Shown here in pieces: positions 40,610-48,600 of a stretch of 64,000 bases of DNA. A program made the position numbers and the translations under genes. Position 1 is the first letter of the stretch. Each line of letters opens with the position of its first letter. The notes beneath the pieces are model-generated. The model was not told the DNA's origin. It searched no databases and was given only the letters and a program-made list of their open reading frames with translations. Source of the stretch: Azonexus hydrophilus DSM 23864. GTDB lineage: Bacteria; Pseudomonadota; Gammaproteobacteria; Burkholderiales; Rhodocyclaceae. The stretch lies in contig NZ_AUCE01000013.1 in assembly GCF_000429605.1 (NCBI RefSeq), forward strand, positions 124,001 through 188,000, in the 5' to 3' direction.

Positions 40610-40810
40610 ATGACGATGCGCAAGGAGCAGAGCGGGGTGCCGAGGTGTCGGGATTGCCGGCACTACTACATCACCTTCGACCGGAATTTCCCCTACGGTT
40701 GCCGCGAGCTCGGTTTCAAGAGCGCGCGCGAACCGATGCGCGACGTCATCGAATCGTCGGGCGAGGTCTGCCTGTACTACTTGCCGGACAAGTCACGGCC
40801 GCCGCGTTGA
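40610..40810 (+). CDS. Small Cys-rich conserved protein, possibly zinc-binding
   Basis: 66 residues starting 2 bp after the last channel gene, so last in the operon. Four cysteines are visible: CRDC near residue 13, FPYGC at about 31, and VCLYY near the end. GFKSAREP lies between. This matches a small family I have seen annotated as uracil-DNA-glycosylase-like or hypothetical in beta- and gammaproteobacteria, but there is no glycosylase fold in so short a chain. A zinc-bound structural or regulatory role is plausible. Location next to the DabA operon may be accidental or may mark a co-regulated accessory. Confidence 0.7.
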   Translation: MTMRKEQSGVPRCRDCRHYYITFDRNFPYGCRELGFKSAREPMRDVIESSGEVCLYYLPDKSRPPR

Positions 40811-41152
40811 TCAGGCTTTCTTGACGAATTCCGACTTCAACTGCATGGCGCCGATGCCGTCGATCTTGCAGTCGATGTCGTGATCGCCGTCGACCAGGCG
40901 GATGTTGCGGACCTTGGTACCGACCTTGACCACCGAGGACGAGCCCTTGATCTTCAGGTCCTTGATCACGGTGACGCTGTCGCCGTCCTTCAGTTCGTTG
41001 CCGTTGGCGTCACGCCAGACCTTGCTTTTCTCGACCTCGGCGACCGGGGTGTCCTTGCTCCACTCGTGGGCGCATTCGGGGCAGATGTAGAGCGGGCCGT
41101 CCTCGTAGGTGAAGGCGGAGTTGCATTGGGGGCAGTTGGGCAATTGGCTCAT
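40811..41152 (-). CDS. yjdM: YjdM/PhnA-family zinc-ribbon protein
   Basis: 113 residues. An N-terminal zinc ribbon [13 protein letters not shown]... with CPEC (about residues 8-27) is followed by the PhnA domain ([26 protein letters not shown] and the terminal LKSEFVKKA). Family members were once called PhnA but are not phosphonoacetate hydrolases; their function is unclear. The start is 7 bp downstream of the sulP stop codon on the same strand, so it probably shares the sulP transcript. It abuts the preceding convergent gene. Confidence 0.93.
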   Translation of the reverse strand: MSQLPNCPQCNSAFTYEDGPLYICPECAHEWSKDTPVAEVEKSKVWRDANGNELKDGDSVTVIKDLKIKGSSSVVKVGTKVRNIRLVDGDHDIDCKIDGIGAMQLKSEFVKKA

Positions 41153-41159
41153 GGTTCTC

Positions 41160-42851
41160 TCAATAATCCTCGTCGTGGCTGCCCATCAGATTGGGCAGCA
41201 GGTCGCGGGCGCGCTGCATGGCGTGTTCGATATCCACGCCGACGTTGGCCGGGCCGACCGCATCAATGAAGCCGGAGCGCTGCAGCAGCGATCCGGGTTG
41301 GGCGTTGAGGCCGCACAGCATCAGCGTGCAGCCGCGTTTTTCCAGCTTGTCGCGCAGATTTTCCAGGCCTTCGAGGCCGGTCGTGTCGAGCTGGACCAGG
41401 CGGGTCATGTCGAGGATGACGATTTCCGGGTGGCCGGCGCGCGGGTCGAGCAATTCCTCCAGCTTGTTGACCGCGCCGAAGAACAGCGAGCCGAACATCT
41501 GCCACGCGGCAACGCGCAGCGTGCCGTCGGGATAGAGCAGTTCGGGGTCCTGAGCGGCTTCGTCGAGCGGCAGGCGCTCGATGCGGGTCAGTTCCGACAT
41601 GCGGTAGATGAAGAACAGGCAGGCCAGCACCATGCCCAGTTCGACGGCGATGGTCAGGTCGAAGAGCACGGTGACGAAGAAGGTGGCCAGCAGGATGATC
41701 CGGTAATTCCACGAATAGCGGCGCAGTTCCTTGAACTCGTGCCATTCGCCCATGTTGATGGCGACCACCATGACGATGGCCGACAGCGTTGCCAGCGGCA
41801 CGTAGGCGGCCAGCGGCGCGGCGATCAGGACGATGCCGAGCAGGGTGATGGCGTGAATGATGCCGGCGATCGGGGTGCGACCGCCCGCCTTGACGTTGGT
41901 CGAGGTCCGGGCGATCGCGCCGGTGGCGGCAAAGCCGCCGAACAGCGGGGCGGCGACGTTGGCCAGGCCCTGTGCGACGAGTTCCTGGTTGGGGTCGTGG
42001 CGGTCGTCGATCTGGCTGTCGGCGACGCGTGCCGACAACAGCGACTCGATGGCGCCGAGCAGGGCGATGGTGATCGCCGGCGAGATCAGCTTGCCGAAAT
42101 CGTGGATCGACAGGTCGGGCAGGCCGAAGCTGGGCAGGTCCTGCGGGATGCCGCCGAAACGGCTGCCGATGGTTTCCACCGGCAGGTCGAGGGCGAAGGC
42201 GACCAGGGTGCCGACGACGAGCACGGCGAGCGGGCCGGGGGCGCGGCGCAGCAGCGCAAAACGCTGGGCCAGGCGGTTGTAGGAGAGCAGGAAAATGAAA
42301 CAACTGACCGACAGCGCCACGGTCGGCAGATCGACGGTGTGCGCATGCGCGGCCAGCACCTTGATCCGGGCGAAGAATTCGGCCGGCAGACTGGCGATCG
42401 ACAGGCCGAAGAAATCCTTGATCTGGGCCAGGAAGATGACCACGGCGATGCCGTTGGTGAAGCCGATGACGACGGTCAGTGGAATGAAGCGGATCAACTG
42501 GCCCATGCGCGTCAGTCCCATGGCCAGCAGCATGATACCGGCGAGCATGGTAGCGCCGAGCAGGTTGCCGAAACCATGGGCGACGACGATGCCGTAGACG
42601 ATGGGGATGAAGGCGCCGGTCGGGCCACCGATCTGGACGCGCGAACCGCCCAGCAGCGAAATGATCAGGCCGGCGACGATGGCCGTCCAGATGCCGGCCG
42701 TCGGCGATACGCCGGAAGCGATGGCAAAGGCCATGGCCAGCGGCAACGCCAGCACGCCGACGGTGATGCCCGAGCCCAGGTCCTTGCCGAACTGGTTGCG
42801 ATCATAGCCAGGCAGGCAGTCCAGCAGCTTGGGGCGAAAGGCGATTTTCAT
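41160..42851 (-). CDS. SulP-family anion transporter with STAS domain
   Basis: 563 residues. An N-terminal membrane domain with some 12-14 helices begins with [22 protein letters not shown] and shows the SulP signature [32 protein letters not shown] cytoplasmic STAS domain spans about residues 440-555, including [19 protein letters not shown]. SulP proteins carry sulfate, or bicarbonate in the BicA branch. The position beside a DabA operon and a dedicated regulator makes bicarbonate an appealing substrate, but that is inference only. A strong promoter precedes it, and yjdM follows in the same transcript. Confidence 0.92.
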   Translation of the reverse strand: MKIAFRPKLLDCLPGYDRNQFGKDLGSGITVGVLALPLAMAFAIASGVSPTAGIWTAIVAGLIISLLGGSRVQIGGPTGAFIPIVYGIVVAHGFGNLLGATMLAGIMLLAMGLTRMGQLIRFIPLTVVIGFTNGIAVVIFLAQIKDFFGLSIASLPAEFFARIKVLAAHAHTVDLPTVALSVSCFIFLLSYNRLAQRFALLRRAPGPLAVLVVGTLVAFALDLPVETIGSRFGGIPQDLPSFGLPDLSIHDFGKLISPAITIALLGAIESLLSARVADSQIDDRHDPNQELVAQGLANVAAPLFGGFAATGAIARTSTNVKAGGRTPIAGIIHAITLLGIVLIAAPLAAYVPLATLSAIVMVVAINMGEWHEFKELRRYSWNYRIILLATFFVTVLFDLTIAVELGMVLACLFFIYRMSELTRIERLPLDEAAQDPELLYPDGTLRVAAWQMFGSLFFGAVNKLEELLDPRAGHPEIVILDMTRLVQLDTTGLEGLENLRDKLEKRGCTLMLCGLNAQPGSLLQRSGFIDAVGPANVGVDIEHAMQRARDLLPNLMGSHDEDY

Positions 42852-42879
42852 GACGCGCGCTCATGGGGCGAAGCGCTGC

Positions 42880-42907
42880 ATTATATGGTTATCAGATTAA
42901 TCGTCAA
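42880..42907 (-). promoter_or_regulatory. sigma-70 promoter of sulP
   Basis: On the minus strand, TTGACG (42907-42902) and TATAAT (42885-42880) are 16 bp apart. The expected start of transcription is near 42873, leaving a leader of about 20 nt before the sulP ATG at 42851. Confidence 0.75.
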
Positions 42908-42928
42908 TGTTAATCGTATGTTAATATT
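42897..42928. promoter_or_regulatory. Operator-like direct repeats TTAATCGT between sulP and the RHH gene
   Basis: TTAATCGT occurs exactly at 42897-42904 and 42910-42917, 13 bp apart; a partial copy TTAATATT is at 42921-42928. The first copy overlaps the sulP -35 hexamer, and the third contains a TAATAT that could be the -10 of the oppositely oriented RHH gene. The arrangement suits an RHH dimer-array repressing both promoters. Confidence 0.6.
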
Positions 42929-42957
42929 TTGCGATCAAATCACAACAAGAGAGCATC

Positions 42958-43149
42958 ATGGAGAAACGCACTGCCCGGCTGACGCTGCTGATCGATCCGC
43001 GCAAGAAGGGGCTATTCGAGGAAATCTGCGCTGAGCAGGACCTGACGCCGTCGCAGGTCGTGCGCCGGCTGATTCGTCAATACATCATCGATAACGCTGG
43101 CGAGCGCGAATTGCCCGACTGGTTGCGCCCTGGCGGGCGCAGCGACTAG
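42958..43149 (+). CDS. Ribbon-helix-helix (CopG-type) DNA-binding protein
   Basis: 63 residues. The beta strand RTARLTLLIDP followed by FEEICAEQDLTPSQVVRRLIRQYI, with the helix-turn-helix SQVVRR, is the RHH pattern seen in CopG/Arc-like repressors. No toxin gene is coupled to it: the next gene is on the other strand. It is divergent from sulP, with 106 bp between starts that contain repeated 8-mers, so autoregulation and control of sulP are the likely function. Confidence 0.8.
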   Translation: MEKRTARLTLLIDPRKKGLFEEICAEQDLTPSQVVRRLIRQYIIDNAGERELPDWLRPGGRSD

Positions 43150-43397
43150 TTGTCGCGCGGCGGCGCCAGCTGACCCAGGGTCTGCAGGATCCGGGTCATG
43201 GCCCAGGCGATCACCGCCAGTCCACCGGCGGCGCTGGCGAATGCTTCCGCATTGGAGGCCGGGAAGTGCTCAAGCAGGGTCCCGGGCCCGCCGGCAAACC
43301 AGGCAACGCCCAGCGTCAGGCAGAGGAAGCCGAACAGGTCGGCAGCCAGATAGGCAAGCAATCGGGGCAGGAGTTTGGCTTTGCTGTTTTCGGTCAT
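43146..43397 (-). CDS. Small two-helix membrane protein of unknown function
   Basis: 83 residues from the ATG at 43397. Hydrophobic segments around residues 13-31 and 52-70 suggest two transmembrane helices joined by a short loop containing GGPG. No family recognised. Its stop overlaps the stop of the convergent RHH gene by 4 bp. The upstream region is the 400-bp gene-free stretch, so its promoter should lie there. An in-frame start farther upstream exists (43490) but would add 31 residues without membrane character. Confidence 0.6.
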   Translation of the reverse strand: MTENSKAKLLPRLLAYLAADLFGFLCLTLGVAWFAGGPGTLLEHFPASNAEAFASAAGGLAVIAWAMTRILQTLGQLAPPRDN

Positions 43398-43458
43398 CGG
43401 AAAAGGCCTGAAAAAAGTCTTGTAAATGACTTGACATTGCGCGCACTTGAGCAACGAC

Positions 43459-43467
43459 TTATGCACA
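43459..43467 (+). promoter_or_regulatory. DnaA box TTATGCACA
   Basis: Exact match to TTWTNCACA. It lies 62 bp upstream of the small membrane-protein start codon (43397). Confidence 0.55.
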
Positions 43468-43549
43468 GTTTGCCGGCTTGTCGATAGCATCCGTGCTGGC
43501 TGGCTGTTGAATTTGTCAGTTTGCTGGCGATTGCTTACAATTCGTTTTT

Positions 43550-43562
43550 AATCAATGACTTG
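43550..43562 (+). promoter_or_regulatory. IHF consensus site
   Basis: AATCAATGACTTG matches WATCAANNNNTTR at all defined positions. It is preceded by a T-rich run (TTCGTTTTTA), as often seen beside functional IHF sites. Confidence 0.5.
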
Positions 43563-43647
43563 TGATTGTGCGCAAGTTTTGCGCAGGGTAAGGAAAATCC
43601 TTGTACAACGGTAGCTTAGCGCTTTGTTCATCGATTGATTCACAGAC

Positions 43648-43670
43648 TTATCCACAGCTTTTGTGGATAG
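43648..43670. promoter_or_regulatory. Inverted pair of DnaA boxes
   Basis: TTATCCACA (43648-43656) faces TGTGGATAG (43662-43670) with a 5-bp gap. The first is the highest-affinity R1/R4-type box; the second, read on the other strand as CTATCCACA, differs at one position. Confidence 0.6.
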
Positions 43671-43757
43671 ATTCAAAACCCTTTTCTGCCGACCGATATT
43701 GCCCGGTTTACTTAAAGTAAAGCTTTAACTTCGGGCCGGAATTGTTGCGCTGCAGCA

Positions 43758-43787
43758 GACAAGAGGCCGCTGTTGCAGCCCCTTGTC
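43758..43787 (-). terminator. Possible hairpin after metG
   Basis: GACAAG-A-GGC (43758-43767) pairs with GCC-C-CTTGTC (43778-43787) with one mismatch, 11 bp past the metG stop. No U tract follows on the minus strand, so it may be a weak or Rho-assisted terminator only. Confidence 0.35.
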
Positions 43788-43797
43788 GGTGCGCAAA

Positions 43798-45879
43798 TTA
43801 TTTCACGCGCATGCCGGGTTGGGCACCGCTGTCGGGCGACAGCAGATAGAGGCCCGGGGTCTTAGCGTCGAGGTCGGAGGCGGCCAGCACCATGCCTTCG
43901 GAGAGGCCGAACTTCATCTTGCGCGGCGCCAGGTTGGCGACCATCACGGTCAGACGGCCGACCAGTTGCGCCGGGTCGTAGGCTGCCTTGATGCCGGCGA
44001 AGACGTTGCGCATGTTTTCTTCGCCGATGTCCAGGGTCAGACGGACCAGCTTGTCGGCGCCGTCCACGTGCTCGGCATTGACGATCTTGGCGATGCGCAG
44101 GTCGACCTTCATGAAGTCGTCGATGGTGCACAGGCCGTCGGTGCCAGCCGGGGCTTCCTTCTTTTCCGCTGTCTTGGCGGCCGGTTTGGCCGGCGCTTCG
44201 GCGGTGGCCGGGGCCAGCGACTGCTTGTTGGCTTCGATCAGCGCCTCGATCTGCTTGCCGTCGACGCGCGTCATCAGGTGGCTGTAGGCGTTGATTGCGT
44301 GGCCGCCGGCGAGCAGCGTGCCGGCGTCGGCCCAGCTCAGCGGCGCCAGGTTCATGAAGGCCTCGACCTTGGCGGCGGTGGCCGGCAGCACCGGCTTCAG
44401 GAGTACGGTGAGCAGGCGGAACAGGTTGAGCGCGTTCGAGCAGGCGGCGTGCAGTTCGCTGTCCTTGCCTTCCTGCTTGGCCAGCTCCCACGGCTTGACG
44501 CTGTCGACGTACTGGTTGGCGCCGTCGGTCAGGGCCATGATCTCGCGGATCGCCTTGCTGAATTCGCGCGCTTCGAACAGTTCGGCAACGCGCGGCGCCG
44601 CGTCGCGGATGGCGCGGATCGCCGGCAGGTTGTCGTCGGCCGGCGCCAGTTGGCCGTTGAAACGCTTCGCGATGAAGCCGGCGGCGCGGCTGGCGATGTT
44701 GACGTACTTGCCGACCAGGTCCGAATTGACGCGGGCGACGAAGTCGTCGAAGCTGAGGTCGATGTCTTCCATCGTGTTCGACAGCTTGGCGGCGAAGTAG
44801 TAGCGCAGCCATTCCGGGTTCATGCCGCTGTTGAGGAAGCTTTCGGCGGTGATGAAGGTGCCGCGCGATTTCGACATCTTGGCGCCGTCGACGGTGAGGA
44901 AACCGTGCGCGAAGATCTTGGTCGGCGTGCGGTAGCCGGCGTGCTGCAGCTCGGCCGGCCAGAACAGCGCGTGGAAGTAGAGGATGTCCTTGCCGATGAA
45001 GTGGTAGAGCTCGGTCGACGAGTCCTTCTTGAAGAACTCGTCGAAATCGAGGCCCTTCTGCGCGCACAGGTTGCGGAACGAACCCATGTAGCCGATCGGC
45101 GCATCCAGCCAGACGTAGAAGTACTTGCCCGGCGCGTCAGGAATCTCGAAGCCGAAGTAAGGCGCGTCGCGTGAGATGTCCCAGTCGGACAGCTTGTTGT
45201 CGCCGGGGGCGCCCAGCCATTCCTGCATCTTGTTGGCGGCTTCCGCCTGGAGCACGCCGCTGCTGGTGTATTCGCGCAGGAAGGCCTCGCAGCGCGGGTC
45301 GGAGAGCTTGAAGAAATAGTGGTCGGAATGACGCAGTTCCGGTTTGGCGCCGGAGACGGCCGAGAACGGCTCGATCAGGTCGGTCGGCGCGTAGGCGGCG
45401 CCGCAGACCTCGCAGTTGTCGCCGTACTGGTCCTTGGCGTGGCACTTCGGGCACTCGCCCTTGATGAAGCGGTCAGGCAGGAACATCTGCTTGACCGGGT
45501 CATAATATTGCTCGATCGAACGCACCTCGATCAGGCCGGCGGCCTTGAGCTTGCCGTAAATGTCGTTGGCGCAGTCGCGGGTTTCCGGCGAGTGCGTGCT
45601 GTAGTAATTGTCGAAGCCGACCAGGAAGCCGGCGAAGTCCCGCGAATGCTCGCCATGGACGCGGGCGATCAGTTGTTCCGGCGTGATCCCCTCTTTTTCT
45701 GCGCGGAGCATGATCGGCGTGCCGTGCGTGTCGTCGGCGCAGACGTACCAGCACTCGTTGCCGGACATCTTCTGGAAACGCACCCAGATGTCGGTCTGGA
45801 TGTATTCGACCAGATGGCCGAGGTGGATGGCGCCGTTGGCGTAGGGCAGGGCGGAGGTGACGAGGATCTTGCGCGACAT
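43798..45879 (-). CDS. metG: Methionyl-tRNA synthetase (class with C-terminal tRNA-binding domain)
   Basis: 693 residues, as expected of the dimeric long form. Class I signatures: HLGH (residues 19-22) in [10 protein letters not shown] and KMSKS in [14 protein letters not shown] zinc knuckle CPKC...CEVC sits near residues 145-160. An Ala/Lys-rich linker at about 545-575 leads to the EMAPII-like OB domain ([24 protein letters not shown]) that aids tRNA binding and dimerisation. It charges initiator and elongator tRNA-Met. Divergent OmpR-type regulator gene upstream; apbC and dcd follow that, as in many proteobacteria. Confidence 0.98.
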   Translation of the reverse strand: MSRKILVTSALPYANGAIHLGHLVEYIQTDIWVRFQKMSGNECWYVCADDTHGTPIMLRAEKEGITPEQLIARVHGEHSRDFAGFLVGFDNYYSTHSPETRDCANDIYGKLKAAGLIEVRSIEQYYDPVKQMFLPDRFIKGECPKCHAKDQYGDNCEVCGAAYAPTDLIEPFSAVSGAKPELRHSDHYFFKLSDPRCEAFLREYTSSGVLQAEAANKMQEWLGAPGDNKLSDWDISRDAPYFGFEIPDAPGKYFYVWLDAPIGYMGSFRNLCAQKGLDFDEFFKKDSSTELYHFIGKDILYFHALFWPAELQHAGYRTPTKIFAHGFLTVDGAKMSKSRGTFITAESFLNSGMNPEWLRYYFAAKLSNTMEDIDLSFDDFVARVNSDLVGKYVNIASRAAGFIAKRFNGQLAPADDNLPAIRAIRDAAPRVAELFEAREFSKAIREIMALTDGANQYVDSVKPWELAKQEGKDSELHAACSNALNLFRLLTVLLKPVLPATAAKVEAFMNLAPLSWADAGTLLAGGHAINAYSHLMTRVDGKQIEALIEANKQSLAPATAEAPAKPAAKTAEKKEAPAGTDGLCTIDDFMKVDLRIAKIVNAEHVDGADKLVRLTLDIGEENMRNVFAGIKAAYDPAQLVGRLTVMVANLAPRKMKFGLSEGMVLAASDLDAKTPGLYLLSPDSGAQPGMRVK

Positions 45880-46039
45880 GGGCGGATTTCGTTGGGCAAA
45901 GGCGTAATTCTAACGCGCCCTGGGCAAAACCCCGGTGTGTTGGAAAAGGTACGGGTTTGTATGGGCTGAGTAAAAACCGCCTTATGTCGGTTGATATCGG
46001 CGCTCATGCTGGGCAGAATCCTTCTTTCGAGGAGGAAGT

Positions 46040-46723
46040 ATGAACTTTGCCGTTATCGAAGATAGTCGCAGCCAGGCCGAGGTGCTCAAGGCCCTGCTGA
46101 AAAGTGAAGGCTACCAGGTCGAGGTTTTTGCCGACGGTAAATCATTCCTGGAGGCGCTGGACACGCGTAGCTTCGACTTCTACGTCGTCGACTGGGTGTT
46201 GCCCGATGTCGGCGGCGATGTGCTGGTCGCCAAAATACGCGAACGCCACGGCTGGGATGTGCCGGTCGTCGTGTGCACCGCGCGCACCGAGGAAGAGTTC
46301 GCCTCCGATATCCTGCGCATGGGGGCCGACGATTACGTACCCAAGCCGGTGCGCTACATGGAATTCCTCGCCCGGGTCGATGCCCTGCTGCGTCGGCGTA
46401 AATCGCGCATGCCGGACATGGTGCGTTTCGGCAACATCGAACTCGATGTCGAAGGGCGGCGGATCCGCCTGGCCGGTCAGGAAATCGACCTGACCCAGCG
46501 CGAATTCGACCTGGCTGTGGTCTTTCTCAAGAACGTGGGCCGGGTGCTGGCGCGCGAGGAGTTGCTCGCCACCGTCTGGGCGCGGGAAGCCGACGTCGAT
46601 ACGCGTACCGTCGATACCCACGCCAGCCGTCTGCGCAAGAAGCTGGGCCTGGCCGGTGAAAGCGGTCTGATGCTGACCTCGGTATACGGCCAGGGCTACC
46701 GCCTGGATACGGTTTCGGGCTGA
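46040..46723 (+). CDS. OmpR/PhoB-type response regulator (orphan)
   Basis: 227 residues, start supported by GAGGAGGAAG immediately upstream. The receiver (residues 1-115) has acidic IED, acceptor Asp in FYVVDWVLPDVGG, Thr in CTAR and Lys in PKPVRYMEFLARV. The winged-helix output domain (130-227) ends in SVYGQGYRLD. No histidine kinase is nearby. The signal and target are unknown; the divergent gene is metG and the next gene is apbC, 76 bp away with a separate promoter. Confidence 0.92.
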   Translation: MNFAVIEDSRSQAEVLKALLKSEGYQVEVFADGKSFLEALDTRSFDFYVVDWVLPDVGGDVLVAKIRERHGWDVPVVVCTARTEEEFASDILRMGADDYVPKPVRYMEFLARVDALLRRRKSRMPDMVRFGNIELDVEGRRIRLAGQEIDLTQREFDLAVVFLKNVGRVLAREELLATVWAREADVDTRTVDTHASRLRKKLGLAGESGLMLTSVYGQGYRLDTVSG

Positions 46724-46750
46724 CGCCCGGCGCCCGGTTTGCGCTATACT
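46720..46750 (+). promoter_or_regulatory. Putative promoter of apbC
   Basis: TATACT at 46745-46750 is a good -10; CTGACG at 46720-46725 could be its -35, but the 19-bp spacing is long. The transcript would start about 45 bp before the apbC ATG at 46800. Confidence 0.4.
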
Positions 46751-46799
46751 GTACCAATTCAGTCGGGTATTTCCCGTTTCCAGCCAAACCGGAGTCACC

Positions 46800-47891
46800 A
46801 TGAGTCTTACCGAAGAGCAGATCAAGCAAGTCCTGTCCGCAACGATTGATTCCAATACCGGCAAGAGTTACGTCGCCGGCAAGGCAGTCCGCAATATCCG
46901 TATCGCCGGTGCCGATCTCAGCCTCGACATCGAACTCGGCTACCCGGCCGCCACTCGCTTCGATGCCATCCGCCAGCAGGTGATCGCGGCGCTCAAGACG
47001 CTGCCCGGCATTGGCAACGTCTCGGTCGGTGTCTCCAGCAAGGTTGTCGCCCACGCTGTGCAACTGGGCGTCAAGCTGTTGCCGGGCGTCAAGAACATCA
47101 TCGCCGTCGCTTCCGGCAAGGGCGGGGTCGGTAAAAGCACGACCGCGGTCAACCTGGCGCTGGCGCTGGCTCAGGAAGGCGCCAGGGTCGGCCTGCTCGA
47201 CGCCGACATCTATGGCCCGTCGCAACCGCAGATGCTCGGTCTGGCCGGCCAGCAGCCGGAATCGGCCGACGGCCAGAGCATGGAGCCGCTGGAAGCTTAC
47301 GGCGTCCAGGCGATGTCGATCGGTTTCATGATCGATGTCGAGACGCCGATGGTCTGGCGTGGTCCGATGGTCACCCAGGCGCTCGACCAGATGCTCAACC
47401 AGACCAAATGGCGCGACGTGGACTACCTGATCGTCGACATGCCGCCGGGTACCGGTGACACCCAGTTGTCGCTGGCGCAGAAGGTGCCGGTGACTGGTGC
47501 CGTGGTCGTCACGACGCCGCAGGACATCGCCCTGATCGACGCGCGCAAGGGTCTGAAGATGTTCGAGAAGGTGAACATCCCCATCCTCGGCATCGTCGAG
47601 AACATGAGCGTGCATGTCTGCTCGAACTGCGGCCATGCCGAGCACATCTTCGGCGAGGGTGGCGGCGAGCAGATGTGCAAGGACTACGACGTCGAATTCC
47701 TCGGCAGCCTGCCGCTGGAAATGAGCATCCGCCAGATGGCTGACGGCGGCAAGCCGACCGTGGTCGGGGCGCCGGACTCGAAGGCGGCGGAAATCTACCG
47801 CACCATCGCCCGCCGCGTTGCCGTCAAGGTCGCCGAAAAGGCCAAGGACATGTCGTCGAAATTCCCCAACATCGTCGTGCAGAACACCTGA
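46800..47891 (+). CDS. apbC: Iron-sulfur cluster carrier ATPase ApbC/Mrp
   Basis: 363 residues. An N-terminal MIP18/DUF59 domain (about 1-85) precedes the ParA-like P-loop ATPase with the deviant Walker A SGKGGVGKST and Walker B LLDADIYGPSQ. VDMPPGTGD and the CSNC pair in VHVCSNCGHAEHIFGEGGG, which holds the bridging [4Fe-4S] cluster, are present. It delivers Fe-S clusters to apoproteins. A strong terminator follows before dcd. Confidence 0.95.
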   Translation: MSLTEEQIKQVLSATIDSNTGKSYVAGKAVRNIRIAGADLSLDIELGYPAATRFDAIRQQVIAALKTLPGIGNVSVGVSSKVVAHAVQLGVKLLPGVKNIIAVASGKGGVGKSTTAVNLALALAQEGARVGLLDADIYGPSQPQMLGLAGQQPESADGQSMEPLEAYGVQAMSIGFMIDVETPMVWRGPMVTQALDQMLNQTKWRDVDYLIVDMPPGTGDTQLSLAQKVPVTGAVVVTTPQDIALIDARKGLKMFEKVNIPILGIVENMSVHVCSNCGHAEHIFGEGGGEQMCKDYDVEFLGSLPLEMSIRQMADGGKPTVVGAPDSKAAEIYRTIARRVAVKVAEKAKDMSSKFPNIVVQNT

Positions 47892-47912
47892 TTTTGTCGA
47901 CATATTGAATGG

Positions 47913-47943
47913 CAAAGGCGGGTAGAATCCCGCCTTTGTTTTT
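47913..47943 (+). terminator. Rho-independent terminator of apbC
   Basis: A perfect 10-bp stem, CAAAGGCGGG (47913-47922) with CCCGCCTTTG (47929-47938), TAGAAT loop, followed by TTTTTG. It separates apbC from dcd, so dcd probably has its own promoter or relies on readthrough. Confidence 0.93.
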
Positions 47944-47963
47944 GTCGATTGCAGCAGGAAAAA

Positions 47964-48530
47964 ATGGCCATCAAATCAGACAAGTGGATACGCCGCATGG
48001 CGCAGGAACACGGCATGATCGAGCCCTTCGCGCCCGATCTGGTGCGCGAGGTCAATGGCCAGAAGATCGTCTCCTACGGGACGTCCAGCTACGGTTACGA
48101 CATCCGTTGCGCGCGCGAATTCAAGGTGTTCACCAACATCAATTCGACCGTCGTCGATCCGAAGAACTTCGATCCCAAGTCCTTCGTCGAAATCGAATCC
48201 GACGTCTGCATCATCCCGCCGAACTCGTTTGCGCTGGCCCGGACCATGGAATATTTTCGCATTCCGCGCTCGGTGCTGACCGTCTGTCTCGGCAAGTCGA
48301 CCTATGCGCGTTGCGGCATCATCGTCAACGTGACCCCGTTCGAGCCGGAATGGGAAGGTCACGTCACCCTCGAATTCTCGAACACGACGCCGCTGCCGGC
48401 CAAGATCTACGCCGGCGAAGGCTGCGCTCAGGTCCTGTTCTTCGAGTCCGATGAAATCTGCGAAACCTCGTACAAGGATCGCGGCGGCAAGTATCAGGGG
48501 CAGGAAGGCGTCACCCTGCCCAAGATCTGA
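47964..48530 (+). CDS. dcd: dCTP deaminase
   Basis: 188 residues from the ATG at 47964 (AGGAAAA upstream). Deaminates dCTP to dUTP for thymidylate synthesis. The trimeric dUTPase-like fold shows [50 protein letters not shown] with the catalytic Glu, and the terminal [19 protein letters not shown] that closes over substrate. This is the usual length for proteobacterial monofunctional Dcd. thyA, which uses the downstream dUMP, lies 5 kb away. Confidence 0.97.
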   Translation: MAIKSDKWIRRMAQEHGMIEPFAPDLVREVNGQKIVSYGTSSYGYDIRCAREFKVFTNINSTVVDPKNFDPKSFVEIESDVCIIPPNSFALARTMEYFRIPRSVLTVCLGKSTYARCGIIVNVTPFEPEWEGHVTLEFSNTTPLPAKIYAGEGCAQVLFFESDEICETSYKDRGGKYQGQEGVTLPKI

Positions 48531-48561
48531 CCGCACGCTGTAACGTAAACCGCTTACTCTA

Positions 48562-48581
48562 CGACCCGCTGCGGCGGGTCG
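48562..48581 (+). terminator. Hairpin between dcd and the decarboxylase gene
   Basis: CGACCCGC (48562-48569) and GCGGGTCG (48574-48581) enclose TGCG. Only TTTT follows at a short distance, so it is a weak terminator or an attenuator 19 bp before the next ATG. Confidence 0.5.
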
Positions 48582-48600
48582 CCGCTTTTGGGGAACCACC

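Larger units (their letters stand above)
43398..43797. other. Gene-free region with DnaA-box cluster, IHF site and palindromes
   Basis: This 400-bp stretch between the small membrane protein and metG is AT-rich for this window and contains no credible gene. It has two exact TTWTNCACA-type DnaA boxes, TTATGCACA (43459-43467) and TTATCCACA (43648-43656), and the opposite-strand TGTGGATAG (43662-43670), one base off. The near match TGATTCACA is at 43636-43644. A full IHF consensus AATCAA-TGAC-TTG lies at 43550-43562. TGCGCAA/TTGCGCA arms (43569-43585) and TTTACTT/AAGTAAA arms (43707-43721) are inverted repeats. A DnaA-titration or origin-like role is suggested; a mere double promoter is not excluded. 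Confidence 0.55.

Noticed and set aside
42958-43397. Toxin-antitoxin pair (RHH protein plus small membrane protein)
   Set aside because: The two genes are convergent rather than cotranscribed, and the second does not resemble known toxins.
43398-43797. Definite chromosomal oriC
   Set aside because: DnaA boxes and IHF fit, but there is no dnaA, dnaN or rpmH here and no skew can be computed from one window; kept only as a finding.
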